Program-made: the position numbers and the translations under genes | Source: Prochlorococcus sp. AG-409-P19 | Lineage (GTDB): Bacteria; Cyanobacteriota; Cyanobacteriia; PCC-6307; Cyanobiaceae | DNA length: 34,736 nt | Reading direction: 5' to 3' | Assembly (NCBI GenBank): GCA_003215315.1 | Contig: QCKO01000011.1 | Location: 1 to 34,736 of the forward strand | The notes under the pieces: generated by a model | The model's database searches: none | Seen by the model: only the letters and a program-made list of their open reading frames with translations | Told to the model about the DNA's origin: nothing | Shown: piece by piece, positions 17,330 to 26,324 of the stretch | Layout: each line of letters begins with the position of its first letter | How positions within the stretch are numbered: the stretch's first letter is position 1

Positions 17330-18337
17330 TTGAACTCAACAGTATCCCTTCAGCAACTCATTGATGAGCTAGAAGCTTTAGAAGCTGAGGCGGCCAAAAA
17401 CATCGATTCGGCTGAAGATTCAAAGTCATTAGAGATCTTAAGAGTAGGCTTGCTTGGCAAAAAAGGAAGCCTATCAAAGGTTTTAGGAGAGATGAAAAAC
17501 CTATCATCTCAAGAAAGACCTTTAATTGGACAAAGGGCAAATGCTTTGAAGACTCAATTGCAATCTTTGCTTAAAGATCGTCTGGAACTTTTGAAGACAA
17601 AATCTTTGGAAAATATGCTTCTAAGTCAGACTATAGATGTTACAGCTCCTCCAAGTGGAGTCAAACAAGGGCATCAGCATCCATTGATTGAAATAAAAAA
17701 TGAGATAATTGATCTTTTTATTGGATTGGGATATGGCATAGCTGAGGGGCCTGAAGTTGAAAATGATTATTACAACTTCGAGGCTTTGAATATTCCTAAA
17801 GATCATCCTGCTAGAGACATGCAAGATACTTTTTATTTGGAACAAAATCATCTTTTAAGAACGCATACATCTCCAGTCCAAATTCGTTTCTTAGAAAACA
17901 ATCAACCTCCTGTTCGAATAATTTCTCCTGGGCGGGTATATCGTCGAGATGCTGTTGATGCTACTCATTCACCAGTGTTTCATCAGATTGAAGTTTTAGC
18001 TATTGATGAGGGTCTTGATTTTAGTCATTTAAGGGGCACTGTTATGGCTTTCTTAAAAGCTTTTTTTGGTGATTTGCCTGTTCGTTTTAGAGCAAGTTAT
18101 TTCCCATTTACTGAACCTTCTGCGGAAGTCGATGTTCAATGGAGAGGGAAGTGGTTAGAGGTTATGGGTTGTGGAATGGTTGATCCTGCTGTATTAGAGG
18201 GGTTAGGTATTGATTCAGATCGATGGACAGGCTTTGCAGCAGGTTTAGGGGTAGAGAGGTTTTGCATGGTTAGGCATGGGATTGATGATATTCGTAGGCT
18301 TTATACAAATGATCTCAGATTTTTAGAACAATTTTGA
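17330..18337 (+). CDS. pheS: Phenylalanine-tRNA ligase, alpha subunit
   Basis: PheS carries the catalytic class II aminoacyl-tRNA synthetase core and pairs with PheT as an alpha2-beta2 enzyme. The N-terminal coiled coil (about 1-85) includes [19 protein letters not shown]. Class II motif 2 contains [23 protein letters not shown]. The active site continues with [16 protein letters not shown] and VMGCGMVDP, and motif 3 [22 protein letters not shown] closes it. At 335 residues it is complete. The start is TTG 17330. pheT is not adjacent, as is common in cyanobacteria. Confidence 0.97.
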   Translation: MNSTVSLQQLIDELEALEAEAAKNIDSAEDSKSLEILRVGLLGKKGSLSKVLGEMKNLSSQERPLIGQRANALKTQLQSLLKDRLELLKTKSLENMLLSQTIDVTAPPSGVKQGHQHPLIEIKNEIIDLFIGLGYGIAEGPEVENDYYNFEALNIPKDHPARDMQDTFYLEQNHLLRTHTSPVQIRFLENNQPPVRIISPGRVYRRDAVDATHSPVFHQIEVLAIDEGLDFSHLRGTVMAFLKAFFGDLPVRFRASYFPFTEPSAEVDVQWRGKWLEVMGCGMVDPAVLEGLGIDSDRWTGFAAGLGVERFCMVRHGIDDIRRLYTNDLRFLEQF

Positions 18338-18362
18338 AGTCCTCGTTTTTTTGCAAATACTT

Positions 18363-18378
18363 TTTTAGTTAACTAAAA
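18363..18378. repeat. 16-base perfect palindrome between pheS and nadK
   Basis: TTTTAGTTAACTAAAA equals its own reverse complement and lies in the 73-base gap after pheS. It is flanked by T-rich and A-rich runs. It may serve as a weak terminator for pheS or as a binding site upstream of nadK; neither is shown. Confidence 0.4.
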
Positions 18379-18410
18379 CAAAAAATTAATAATATTATGT
18401 AGGTGTACCT

Positions 18411-19334
18411 TTGGATGTTCGATCGTTGCCGCGGTTTGGACTGATAGTTAATGACGGCAAAGATCTTGCTGTACAAACTGCAAAAACCATCCAAAAAACT
18501 TTGGAAGATAAAGGTTTTGAGGTGGTAAGAGTTAGCAGCTCAGGCGGGTTGTTGGGTTTTGCTAACCCTGATCAACATATGAGGGCATATGGTTATAACG
18601 CTTGTGTCCCTGAAGGATTTGACTCTTCAATGGCTTTAGCAATAGTACTAGGTGGGGATGGGACTGTTTTGTCAGCAGCAAGACAAACGGCACCAGTAGA
18701 TGTACCTATATTGGCAATAAATACTGGACACTTAGGTTTTTTAGCTGAGGCTTATCTATTAGATTTAGATAGAGCTTTAAAGCATGTTGTCTCTGGTAAT
18801 TGGGAGGTAGAGGAGAGAACAAGTTTGGTTGTTAGTGTAATGAGAAGTGATCAGAGGCGTTGGGAAGCTTTATGTCTAAATGAAATGGCTTTACATAGAG
18901 AACCTTTGACAAGTATGTGTCACTTTGAAATATCTGTAGGTAGGCATGCTCCTGTTGATATTTCTGCTGATGGAGTCATCCTTTCAACTCCAACAGGCTC
19001 TACTGCGTATTCCTTAAGTGCGGGAGGACCAGTTATCACTCCAGATTGTCCTGTTTTGCAACTTACACCTATATCGCCGCATTCTCTTGCTTCTAGGGCA
19101 CTTGTCTTCAGTGACGAAGAACCTGTAACTGTTTTTCCTGCGACACCTGAGAGATTGATGATGGTTGTTGATGGAAGTGCAGGTTGTTATGTATGGCCAG
19201 AAGATCGCGTCTTAATTAGAAGAAGTGACCATCCCGTCAAGTTTGTAAGATTTTCAGATCATGAGTTTTTTCAAGTTCTGCGCAAAAAATTGGGGTGGGG
19301 ACTTCCTCATGTAGCTAAACCAGATAAGAATTAA
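18411..19334 (+). CDS. nadK: NAD kinase
   Basis: NadK phosphorylates NAD to NADP, which photosynthesis needs in quantity. The key motif GGDGT sits at residues 81-85 ([14 protein letters not shown]-like context), followed by [10 protein letters not shown], the NE motif in LCLNEMAL, and the glycine-rich [21 protein letters not shown]. At 307 residues the length is normal. The start is TTG 18411, with AGGTG a few bases upstream as a plausible ribosome binding site. It is convergent with cobL, 14 bases apart. Confidence 0.96.
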   Translation: MDVRSLPRFGLIVNDGKDLAVQTAKTIQKTLEDKGFEVVRVSSSGGLLGFANPDQHMRAYGYNACVPEGFDSSMALAIVLGGDGTVLSAARQTAPVDVPILAINTGHLGFLAEAYLLDLDRALKHVVSGNWEVEERTSLVVSVMRSDQRRWEALCLNEMALHREPLTSMCHFEISVGRHAPVDISADGVILSTPTGSTAYSLSAGGPVITPDCPVLQLTPISPHSLASRALVFSDEEPVTVFPATPERLMMVVDGSAGCYVWPEDRVLIRRSDHPVKFVRFSDHEFFQVLRKKLGWGLPHVAKPDKN

Positions 19335-19348
19335 ATAAATAATAAGAC

Positions 19349-20635
19349 TTATAATTGAGCTTTTATAATGAAAACTGGGTTTAAAGGACTTAATCGAATG
19401 TCATTTTTTAAAGGAACTCCACGGTAAGATTGGTGTTGACTTATTGAGATTTGTTTTGCTCTAGACTCTAAAATATTTGTTAGTGGCTCAATAGATTGTA
19501 GGCTAACTATAGGAATCACAATTATACCTTCACTATTTATATAATTTAATATTTGCGTTAAGATCTCTCCACTTAGAGTGCCTCCTCCACCAATGATAAC
19601 CCTGCTTGGGTTTGTTAAATATTTAGGGATATTTTCTTTTGTTTTTAGGAGTTCACATGCTTCATTTTCAAAAACTTCTTTTGGCTTTACCCCAAGTATT
19701 TTTGCATTTTGCGTAATAAGTTTTTTACTGCCTATTCTTTTCTCAACAGACATTAATTTTAATTTTGGTCTAATTCTTAAAGCTTCTAAACCAATACTTC
19801 CAACTCCAGCACAAATATCCCATATAACACCTTCAGAAGGTAAGTGGAGATCCGCGAGTATTTGAATTCTGATTTCTCTTTTTGTCATTAGTCCAGGGCA
19901 ATCCTCGTATTGAGCAAATACTCCGTCATTAACTCCAAAAAGAGGCAAATCCTTTATTTCGCCTATCAGTTGAGCTCTCTTAGTCAGGATGACTATATGA
20001 AGAGAGTCAATACCTTTAGGGATTTCATGTTTAGGCTTTATTTTGTGTATTCGCTCATTTGAGTGGCCAAGTTTTTCGAAGATCCAAAAATCGTAATATT
20101 GCTCTAATCCTGATGCTTTGAGAAATTCTTGGACTTCTTTAGCGCCTGCTTTGGTTGGGTCTGTAACGATTACAAGTGAGTCAGGTCGCTTTTGCAGACT
20201 TTTTGCTAATTGATATGGATCTCTTCCATGAAGGCTTACCCAACTAGAGTTTTGCCACGGCACCCCAATTCTTGAAAAGGCAATTTGAAATGATGTTGGA
20301 GATGGATGAAAGCAAACTTCTGATTGAGAAAAGTTCTCCATTACCTGTCTTCCAATCCCAAACCATAAAGGGTCACCACTGGCCAAAATTGTTGTCTTAT
20401 GATGTCCCTTTTTGATCCAAGAAATTAGTTCGTGAACATTGTCAGTTTTGAAAAACTGTTGTGGTGAATTATCTTCTCGTTCTCTTTTGCACCACTTGAT
20501 TATTGATTCTAGTAACCTTGTAGGAGCAGCAATTCTATTGGAATTTAGAATTAAATTCTTCTTGTATTCAGATAGACTTTCTAATCCTGAGGCGTCAATC
20601 CCAATTACTTGTATTGGTTTTGAATTATTATGCAT
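19349..20635 (-). CDS. cobL: Precorrin-6Y C5,15-methyltransferase (decarboxylating), CbiE-CbiT fusion
   Basis: CobL methylates C5 and C15 of the corrin ring and decarboxylates the C12 acetate side chain in cobalamin synthesis. The N-terminal CbiE half (about 1-200) is a tetrapyrrole methylase fold with LASGDPLWFGIGRQV and HPSPTSFQIAFSRIG. The C-terminal CbiT half (about 235-425) is a Rossmann methyltransferase with VIWDICAGVGSIGLEAL and RVIIGGGG. Both active-site halves look intact. At 428 residues it is a normal fusion length. Marine Prochlorococcus make pseudocobalamin, in keeping with this gene. Confidence 0.96.
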   Translation of the reverse strand: MHNNSKPIQVIGIDASGLESLSEYKKNLILNSNRIAAPTRLLESIIKWCKREREDNSPQQFFKTDNVHELISWIKKGHHKTTILASGDPLWFGIGRQVMENFSQSEVCFHPSPTSFQIAFSRIGVPWQNSSWVSLHGRDPYQLAKSLQKRPDSLVIVTDPTKAGAKEVQEFLKASGLEQYYDFWIFEKLGHSNERIHKIKPKHEIPKGIDSLHIVILTKRAQLIGEIKDLPLFGVNDGVFAQYEDCPGLMTKREIRIQILADLHLPSEGVIWDICAGVGSIGLEALRIRPKLKLMSVEKRIGSKKLITQNAKILGVKPKEVFENEACELLKTKENIPKYLTNPSRVIIGGGGTLSGEILTQILNYINSEGIIVIPIVSLQSIEPLTNILESRAKQISISQHQSYRGVPLKNDIRLSPLNPVFIIKAQL

Positions 20636-20716
20636 GATTTTTTACAGATATTTTCATTAATATGATTATGGGTTTAAAAGAAAATCAAATCAAACTAATA
20701 AAACTATAAGCACAAA

Positions 20717-20980
20717 ATGAATTCATCTAGTCGAGACATTGTTGATTCATCTCCAAGAAGAAATAGACTTCATGAGTTATTGATTGCCCTGATTAACCAG
20801 CAAAGGGATTTAGAGTTGATGGATGAGGCTGCTCCTTTGTTTGAAAACTCAGCTCATTCTTCTTCCGCCACTTATCAAGCAAGATCGTTAGAGCATAACC
20901 AGCGTGTTCTAAAAAAATATCAATCTTTAGTTAGATCTGCAATAGCTTTAGATGCTTTACTTGAAGCAGAGCAATGTTGA
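20717..20980 (+). CDS. Small conserved hypothetical protein, 87 residues
   Basis: The 87-residue product is charged and helical (NRLHELLIALINQQRDLELM, then a Ser-rich break, then LEHNQRVLKKYQSLVRSAIALDALLEAE), a pattern of two helices that could form a coiled-coil hairpin. There is no signal peptide or membrane segment. I do not recognise a family. It is divergent from cobL by 81 bases and lies six bases before the DUF3122 gene, so it probably heads that operon with ribD. Confidence 0.8.
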   Translation: MNSSSRDIVDSSPRRNRLHELLIALINQQRDLELMDEAAPLFENSAHSSSATYQARSLEHNQRVLKKYQSLVRSAIALDALLEAEQC

Positions 20981-20986
20981 TTACAG

Positions 20987-21496
20987 ATGTTATTGCGTAA
21001 TTTGGTAAATAGCTTTTTGGGGTGTCTATTCTCTTTCTTTCTGTTCCTATGGTTTCAGCACCCCATAGAAGTTAAAGCTAGTTTGCAAACTACGTTTAGC
21101 GAAGATAATGTTGCGTTTAAAAGAAGTCTTGAGAGCCTGCGAGATCTGGATTATCAAACGTGGCAAGTAGTTGTTTATCCCAGTATTGATATAGAGGAGA
21201 AATATATCATTAGGGTAGTTGGTTATCCAGGTAGTCTTCGTTTTGATCACCCTAATAATTTAAAGGTACATTCTGGTATAAGAGAGTGGGATTTAAAAGA
21301 TATAACTTTGTTGAATAATCGACTTGCTGATGATTCCAGGGAGGCAGCTGCTGAATTTGATATATCTCCTTTGCTTTTTGATTTGGAAAATAATAGACCT
21401 TTGAGATTTTCTTTAAAAGAAGCCTTCTCTGATTTACCAATACCTCCATATCTTGTAAGTGAATGGAGGAGCTTTCTCCTTGAAGAGGTTGATTGA
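20987..21496 (+). CDS. DUF3122 family secreted/lipid-side protein
   Basis: The N-terminus has a signal-peptide-like stretch (LVNSFLGCLFSFFLFLWF, then VKA). The mature part contains DLDYQTWQVVVYP, IIRVVGYPGSLRFDHP and REWDLKDITL, the hallmarks of cyanobacterial DUF3122. The function is unknown; export to the periplasm or thylakoid lumen is likely. At 169 residues it is full length. Its stop overlaps the ribD ATG (TGATG), so translation of ribD may depend on it. Confidence 0.85.
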   Translation: MLLRNLVNSFLGCLFSFFLFLWFQHPIEVKASLQTTFSEDNVAFKRSLESLRDLDYQTWQVVVYPSIDIEEKYIIRVVGYPGSLRFDHPNNLKVHSGIREWDLKDITLLNNRLADDSREAAAEFDISPLLFDLENNRPLRFSLKEAFSDLPIPPYLVSEWRSFLLEEVD

Positions 21497-22591
21497 TGTC
21501 TAACGGAGATGCCATTAATGATTTATGGATCCCTTGGATGAGAAGGGCATTAGATTTAGCTGCAATAGCTTATGGAAGTACAAGCCCTAACCCTCTAGTT
21601 GGTGCAGTAATCCTAAATTCAAAAGGTATTTTAGTTGGCGAAGGTTATCACTCAAAAGCGGGGGGGGCTCACGCGGAGAAAGCGGCTTTGGCTCAAGCTG
21701 GCGAGAGGGCAAATGGTGGGACGCTAGTAGTAACACTTGAACCTTGTTGTCACCATGGCAGGACCCCACCTTGTACCAATGCAATATTGAAAAGTGGCGT
21801 CAAACGTGTTGTTGTTGCTTTGCAAGACCCTGACCCAAGAGTATCTGGGAAAGGAATAGAGCAATTAAGACAGGCTGGTTTAGAGGTTATTGAAGGCGTA
21901 CTTGAAAAAGATGCAGCTTATTTAAATAGAGAATTTATTTTCCGTATAAAGACTGGTAGACCATGGGGGATACTTAAATGGGCTATGAGCTTGGATGGTC
22001 GTATTGCTTTGCCAAGTGGAAAGAGTCAATGGATTAGCGGACAATCTTCAAGACAAAAGGTGCATCAAATTAGATCTAATTGTGATGCGGTAATTGTAGG
22101 GGGGGGGGACAGTTCGAAAAGATAATCCTTTGTTGACTAGTCGTGGTTTATCAGATGTGGAACCTTTGAGAGTTGTTTTTAGCAAGAGTTTAGATTTACC
22201 AAAAAATGCTCAATTGTGGAATACAAACCAAGCTAAAACGCTTATTGCTTATGGTCCTGATGCAGATGAATCAATTTTGAAGGAGATTCCAAAAGGACCT
22301 GAGAGATTAAAACTTTCTTCTGATAGATCAATTAGTTTATTGGATTCATTAGGAAAATTAGGGTGCAACAAAGTTTTGTGGGAATGCGGTCCTAAATTAG
22401 CCACAAGAGCTCTTAAAGAGAATTGTGTTCAAGAAATAATCGTATTTATTGCTCCAAAGCTTCTCGGAGGTGTATCTGCTATGACTCCTTTGGAAGATTT
22501 TGGTTTAAAAAATATTGATAATGCATACATTTTGCAAAGTTTTTCTATTGATATGAAGAGTGACGATTTTGCGTGGAGATTACTTTTGTAA
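21496..22591 (+). pseudogene. ribD: ribD: riboflavin deaminase/reductase, split by a frameshift at a G10 run
   Basis: RibD deaminates and then reduces the pyrimidine intermediate of riboflavin synthesis. The deaminase domain is intact, with zinc ligands His59, Cys84 and Cys93 (HAE and PCCHHGRTPPC). The reductase domain starts at GRPWGILKWAMSLDGRIAL. After V-G-G-G the frame shifts at ten consecutive G (22099-22108) and stops at 22123-22125. With nine G it would read VGGGTVRKDNPLLTSRG, the conserved family sequence, and continue to 22591 for a protein of about 365 residues. The rest of the reductase, including KVLWECGPKLATRAL, is undamaged. That favours a sequencing error, or slippage or phase variation, over a dead gene. 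Confidence 0.92.
22099..22108 (+). repeat. G10 homopolymer at the ribD frameshift
   Basis: There are ten consecutive G in the coding sequence; nine would restore the frame. The same gene holds a second run of eight G at 21660-21667, which is in frame (K-A-G-G-A-H). Confidence 0.9.
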
Positions 22592-22696
22592 GTGATAGAA
22601 GGGAATAAAAAGATTAATCGTTCGGATCTCCCTCCAGTTTAAATAGACGAAATTGAAGAATATCTCTTAATTTAGTATTACTCGAATTTTTGTGAA

Positions 22697-24571
22697 ATGC
22701 CTATACGTCAAGATGAAAATCAGCCCAATCGACGATTTGGGATTATCAACCTGATATTAATTGGATTTGGAGCTTTATTGCTATTCAGTAGCTTCTTCCC
22801 TAATCAAAACATGCAGGTACCTCGCGTTCCTTACTCTCTTTTTATCAACCAGGTTAATGATGGAGAAGTTAAAAGAGCGTATATAACGCAGGATCAAATT
22901 AGATATGAACTAAGCGCGCCTGAGGAGGGAGCACCATCAGTATTGGCAACGACACCAATATTTGATATGGATTTGCCACAGAGATTAGAAACTAAAGGAG
23001 TTGAGTTTGCAGCTGCACCTCCCAAGAAGCCAAATATTTTCACAACTGTTTTGAGTTGGGTTGTCCCCCCTCTGATCTTTATTTTGGTCCTTCAGTTTTT
23101 TGCTCGAAGGAGTATGGGTGGCGGCGGAGCCCAAGGCGCTTTGAGTTTTACTAAAAGCAAGGCAAAGGTTTATGTCCCTGATGAGGAATCTAGAGTGACA
23201 TTCTCTGATGTCGCTGGTGTTGATGAGGCAAAAGATGAACTTACAGAAATAGTTGATTTTCTAAAAAGGCCTCAAAGGTATACAGACATTGGAGCACGGA
23301 TTCCTAAAGGGGTTTTACTAGTAGGTCCTCCCGGGACAGGTAAAACCCTTCTATCGAAGGCAGTGGCGGGTGAAGCAGAAGTTCCTTTTTTTATAATCTC
23401 AGGCTCTGAATTTGTTGAACTTTTTGTAGGTGCTGGAGCTGCAAGGGTAAGAGATCTCTTTGAGCAGGCAAAGAAAAAAGCTCCTTGTATTATCTTTATT
23501 GATGAGTTAGACGCTATAGGAAAAAGTAGATCTGGTTCGATGGGAGTTGTTGGTGGAAATGATGAAAGAGAGCAAACTCTTAACCAACTGCTAACAGAAA
23601 TGGATGGCTTTTCCGCTACAGATAAACCAGTGATAGTTCTTGCTGCTACTAACCAGCCAGAAGTTCTGGATGCTGCATTATTAAGACCAGGCAGATTTGA
23701 TAGACAGGTTTTAGTTGATCGCCCAGATTTGTCAGGGAGGAAAACAATATTGGAGATATATACCAAAAAGGTAAAACTTTCAAACAATATTGATTTAGAT
23801 CGCATAGCTCAAGCAACAAGTGGTTTCGCAGGTGCTGATCTTGCGAATATGGTTAACGAGGCAGCGCTATTAGCCGCAAGAGGAAAGAGAAAAGAAGTAG
23901 AGCAGAAAGATCTAAACGAGGCTATAGAGAGAGTTGTTGCTGGTTTAGAAAAGAAAAGCAGGGTCTTGCAAGATGATGAGAAGAAAATAGTTGCTTACCA
24001 TGAGGTGGGTCATGCAATTGTTGGTCATTTAATGCCAGGTGGTAGTAAGGTTGCAAAAATATCAATTGTGCCAAGGGGGATGAGTGCTCTTGGCTATACT
24101 CTTCAATTACCGACTGAGGAGAGATTTTTAAATTCAAAAGAGGAACTGCAAGGTCAGATAGCTACATTGCTTGGAGGGAGATCAGCCGAAGAAATTATTT
24201 TTGGAAAGATCACAACTGGTGCATCTAATGATCTCCAGAGAGCTACTGATTTAGCAGAACAAATGGTTGGAACTTATGGAATGAGTGAAATATTGGGCCC
24301 TTTGGCATATGACAAGCAAGGTGGAGGTAGATTTTTAGGAGGTAATAACAATCCCAGGCGAGAGCTTAGTGATGCCACTGCTCAAGCAATTGATAAAGAA
24401 GTAAGAGGTCTTGTTGATAGTGCACATGAAAATGCTTTAAATATTCTTAGACATAATCTTTCTTTGTTGGAAAGCATTTCTCAAAAAATCCTTGAGAAAG
24501 AAGTCATAGAAGGCGATGATCTTAAAGAAATGCTTTCAAATAGCAAAATGCCTGAAAAATTAGTTGCGTAA
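22697..24571 (+). CDS. ftsH: ATP-dependent zinc metalloprotease FtsH
   Basis: FtsH is a hexameric membrane AAA protease that degrades damaged membrane proteins; in cyanobacteria it turns over photodamaged D1. Two membrane segments lie at about 14-34 and 115-136 with an outside loop between. The AAA domain has Walker A GPPGTGKT at 210-217, Walker B CIIFIDELDAIG, and the second-region ATNQPEVLDAALLRPGRFDR. The zinc site HEVGH is at 435-439, with the later Asp ligand in SNDLQRATDLAEQM. At 624 residues it is complete. Cyanobacteria have about four paralogues; I cannot say which this is. Confidence 0.97.
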   Translation: MPIRQDENQPNRRFGIINLILIGFGALLLFSSFFPNQNMQVPRVPYSLFINQVNDGEVKRAYITQDQIRYELSAPEEGAPSVLATTPIFDMDLPQRLETKGVEFAAAPPKKPNIFTTVLSWVVPPLIFILVLQFFARRSMGGGGAQGALSFTKSKAKVYVPDEESRVTFSDVAGVDEAKDELTEIVDFLKRPQRYTDIGARIPKGVLLVGPPGTGKTLLSKAVAGEAEVPFFIISGSEFVELFVGAGAARVRDLFEQAKKKAPCIIFIDELDAIGKSRSGSMGVVGGNDEREQTLNQLLTEMDGFSATDKPVIVLAATNQPEVLDAALLRPGRFDRQVLVDRPDLSGRKTILEIYTKKVKLSNNIDLDRIAQATSGFAGADLANMVNEAALLAARGKRKEVEQKDLNEAIERVVAGLEKKSRVLQDDEKKIVAYHEVGHAIVGHLMPGGSKVAKISIVPRGMSALGYTLQLPTEERFLNSKEELQGQIATLLGGRSAEEIIFGKITTGASNDLQRATDLAEQMVGTYGMSEILGPLAYDKQGGGRFLGGNNNPRRELSDATAQAIDKEVRGLVDSAHENALNILRHNLSLLESISQKILEKEVIEGDDLKEMLSNSKMPEKLVA

Positions 24572-24624
24572 AAACTTGATTTGGTTAATCTTTATTCCTT
24601 ATAAAGAGTGCTTGAAACTCTCCT

Positions 24625-25581
24625 ATGTCATCAGTCTCCCAAGGTGTATCCTCAGAATTATCATCTTTAAAAGGATCTGACTTCCTTTCTTCTGCTGATT
24701 TGAATACTGATCAAATATTTGCAATATTTGAATTGTCAAAACAACTCAAATATTCTCGTAGGAGAATAGATTTAGGTAATCGAGTTCTAGGACTTATTTT
24801 TCAAAAAGCTTCAACACGTACAAGGGTTAGCTTCCAAGTCGCAATGGCCCGTTTAGGAGGACAGACAGTTGATCTGAATCCACAAGTTACACAGTTAGGG
24901 AGAGGAGAACCCCTTCAAGATACAGCGAGGGTTTTAAGCAGATATTGTGATGCTATTGCTATTAGAACTTATGAGCAAAAAGAACTCATAGATTATTCCT
25001 ATTGGGCTTCAATTCCTATTATTAATGCACTTACTGATCTTGAGCATCCATGCCAAGCTTTGGCTGATTTTATGACTATATTAGAGAAATATGGAGATCT
25101 TAAAGGTATTAAATTAACCTATATAGGTGATGGAAACAATGTTGCTAACTCATTAATGATTTGCGGCGCATTGTTAGGTGTCAATGTAACGATAAGTTCT
25201 CCAAAGGAGTTCGAACCTGACAAGGCAATAGTTAATAAGGCTAGGTCTTTAATCGTAAATGGAGCTGCTATAAATATTTCGAATGATCCTTTATCTGCTG
25301 CTCAAGGCGCAAATGTCCTTTATACAGATGTTTGGGCTTCAATGGGGCAAGAGAAAGAACAATCATTTAGAGAAAAAGCTTTTGAGGACTTTTCTGTGAA
25401 TAAAGAAATGCTTCAACTGGCGGAGAAGAATGCAATAGTTCTTCATTGCCTACCTGCTCATAGAGGAGAAGAAATTGCAGAGGAAGTAATGGAAAGTGAT
25501 TCAAGTAGAGTTTTTGATCAAGCTGAAAACCGACTTCATGTTCAGCAGGCTTTGTTGGCTGCTTTGCTTGGCGGACTTTGA
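24625..25581 (+). CDS. argF: Ornithine carbamoyltransferase
   Basis: ArgF makes citrulline from ornithine and carbamoyl phosphate in arginine synthesis. The carbamoyl-phosphate site STRTR is at 63-67 and HPCQ at 141-144. Ornithine-binding motifs DVWASMGQE and HCLPAHRG (274-281) are intact. At 318 residues it is normal. It follows ftsH after 53 bases and precedes lexA by 57 bases, all in the same direction. The LexA-box-like site after its stop suggests lexA has its own promoter. Confidence 0.97.
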   Translation: MSSVSQGVSSELSSLKGSDFLSSADLNTDQIFAIFELSKQLKYSRRRIDLGNRVLGLIFQKASTRTRVSFQVAMARLGGQTVDLNPQVTQLGRGEPLQDTARVLSRYCDAIAIRTYEQKELIDYSYWASIPIINALTDLEHPCQALADFMTILEKYGDLKGIKLTYIGDGNNVANSLMICGALLGVNVTISSPKEFEPDKAIVNKARSLIVNGAAINISNDPLSAAQGANVLYTDVWASMGQEKEQSFREKAFEDFSVNKEMLQLAEKNAIVLHCLPAHRGEEIAEEVMESDSSRVFDQAENRLHVQQALLAALLGGL

Positions 25582-25604
25582 GCTTGCATAAAATCGCTTT
25601 TATA

Positions 25605-25618
25605 GGTACATATGTATT
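25605..25618 (+). promoter_or_regulatory. Candidate LexA operator upstream of lexA
   Basis: GGTACATATGTATT fits the cyanobacterial LexA consensus as I recall it (RGTACNNNDGTWCB) at 13 of 14 positions, with T for C at position 13. It lies 20 bases before the lexA GTG. The octamer TATGTATT recurs at 25627-25634, 16 bases on. Autoregulation of lexA is the obvious reading but is not proven. Confidence 0.55.
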
Positions 25619-25638
25619 GAAGGACGTATGTATTAATC

Positions 25639-26259
25639 GTGAGTTCGTCTTTGAATCAATCTTTGACTGAGGCTCAGCAAGAGCTTTATGACTGGCTATC
25701 TGATTACATTTCCGCTAATCAACATAGCCCTTCTATTAGGCAAATGATGCAAGCTATGGGACTTAGGTCGCCGGCGCCAATTCAGAGTCGCTTAAGGCAT
25801 TTGCAGGAAAAAGGATGGATTAAATGGCAAGAAGGTCAAGCAAGAACGTTGCAATTGATAGGAGAAGCGGTTGCTCAAGGGATACCTGTTTTAGGTGCTG
25901 TTGCTGCAGGTGGTTTAGTTGAAACTTTTGATGATGTACAAGAAACTTTGGATCTTAATTCTGTACTTCAGAAAAAGGGGGTTTTTGCACTTACTGTTAA
26001 TGGAGATTCTATGATTGATTCATATATAGCTGATGGAGATACTGTCTTAATGGAGCCAGTTCATGAGCCTTCAAGAATTAGAAATGGAACGGTTGTTAGT
26101 GCTTTGGTGGCGGGGTCTGGAACAACTTTGAAGTATTTTTTTAGGGAAGGACCTATGGTCCGATTGGAAGCTGCAAACCCTTTATATGAACCGATAGAAA
26201 TTGATGCGGAAAAAGTACAGATTCAGGGAAAATTATTAGCAGTATGGAGAAAAGCCTAG
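25639..26259 (+). CDS. lexA: LexA repressor
   Basis: LexA represses SOS or stress genes and is inactivated by RecA-stimulated self-cleavage. The N-terminal winged helix-turn-helix (LYDWLSDYISANQHSPSIRQ, MMQAMGLRSPAPIQSRLRHL) binds DNA. The C-terminal peptidase domain has the Ala90-Gly91 cleavage site (VAAGGLVE), catalytic Ser124 (GDSMIDSY) and Lys165 (TLKYFF). All are intact, so it should be cleavable, unlike some cyanobacterial LexA proteins. The start is GTG 25639 with no strong ribosome binding site. At 206 residues it is normal. Confidence 0.96.
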   Translation: MSSSLNQSLTEAQQELYDWLSDYISANQHSPSIRQMMQAMGLRSPAPIQSRLRHLQEKGWIKWQEGQARTLQLIGEAVAQGIPVLGAVAAGGLVETFDDVQETLDLNSVLQKKGVFALTVNGDSMIDSYIADGDTVLMEPVHEPSRIRNGTVVSALVAGSGTTLKYFFREGPMVRLEAANPLYEPIEIDAEKVQIQGKLLAVWRKA

Positions 26260-26324
26260 TCAATTTGTAATTGATTATAAGTCATATGAAATTTTTATGT
26301 TTTTATAAATATTTATAGCTGGTG

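Noticed and set aside
19578-19865. Plus-strand frame of 95 codons inside cobL
   Set aside because: It is the shadow of the CbiT half, beginning with a proline run that mirrors the conserved glycines.
23272-23805. Minus-strand frame of 177 codons inside ftsH
   Set aside because: It lies wholly antisense to the conserved AAA domain, and its sequence follows from that domain's codons.
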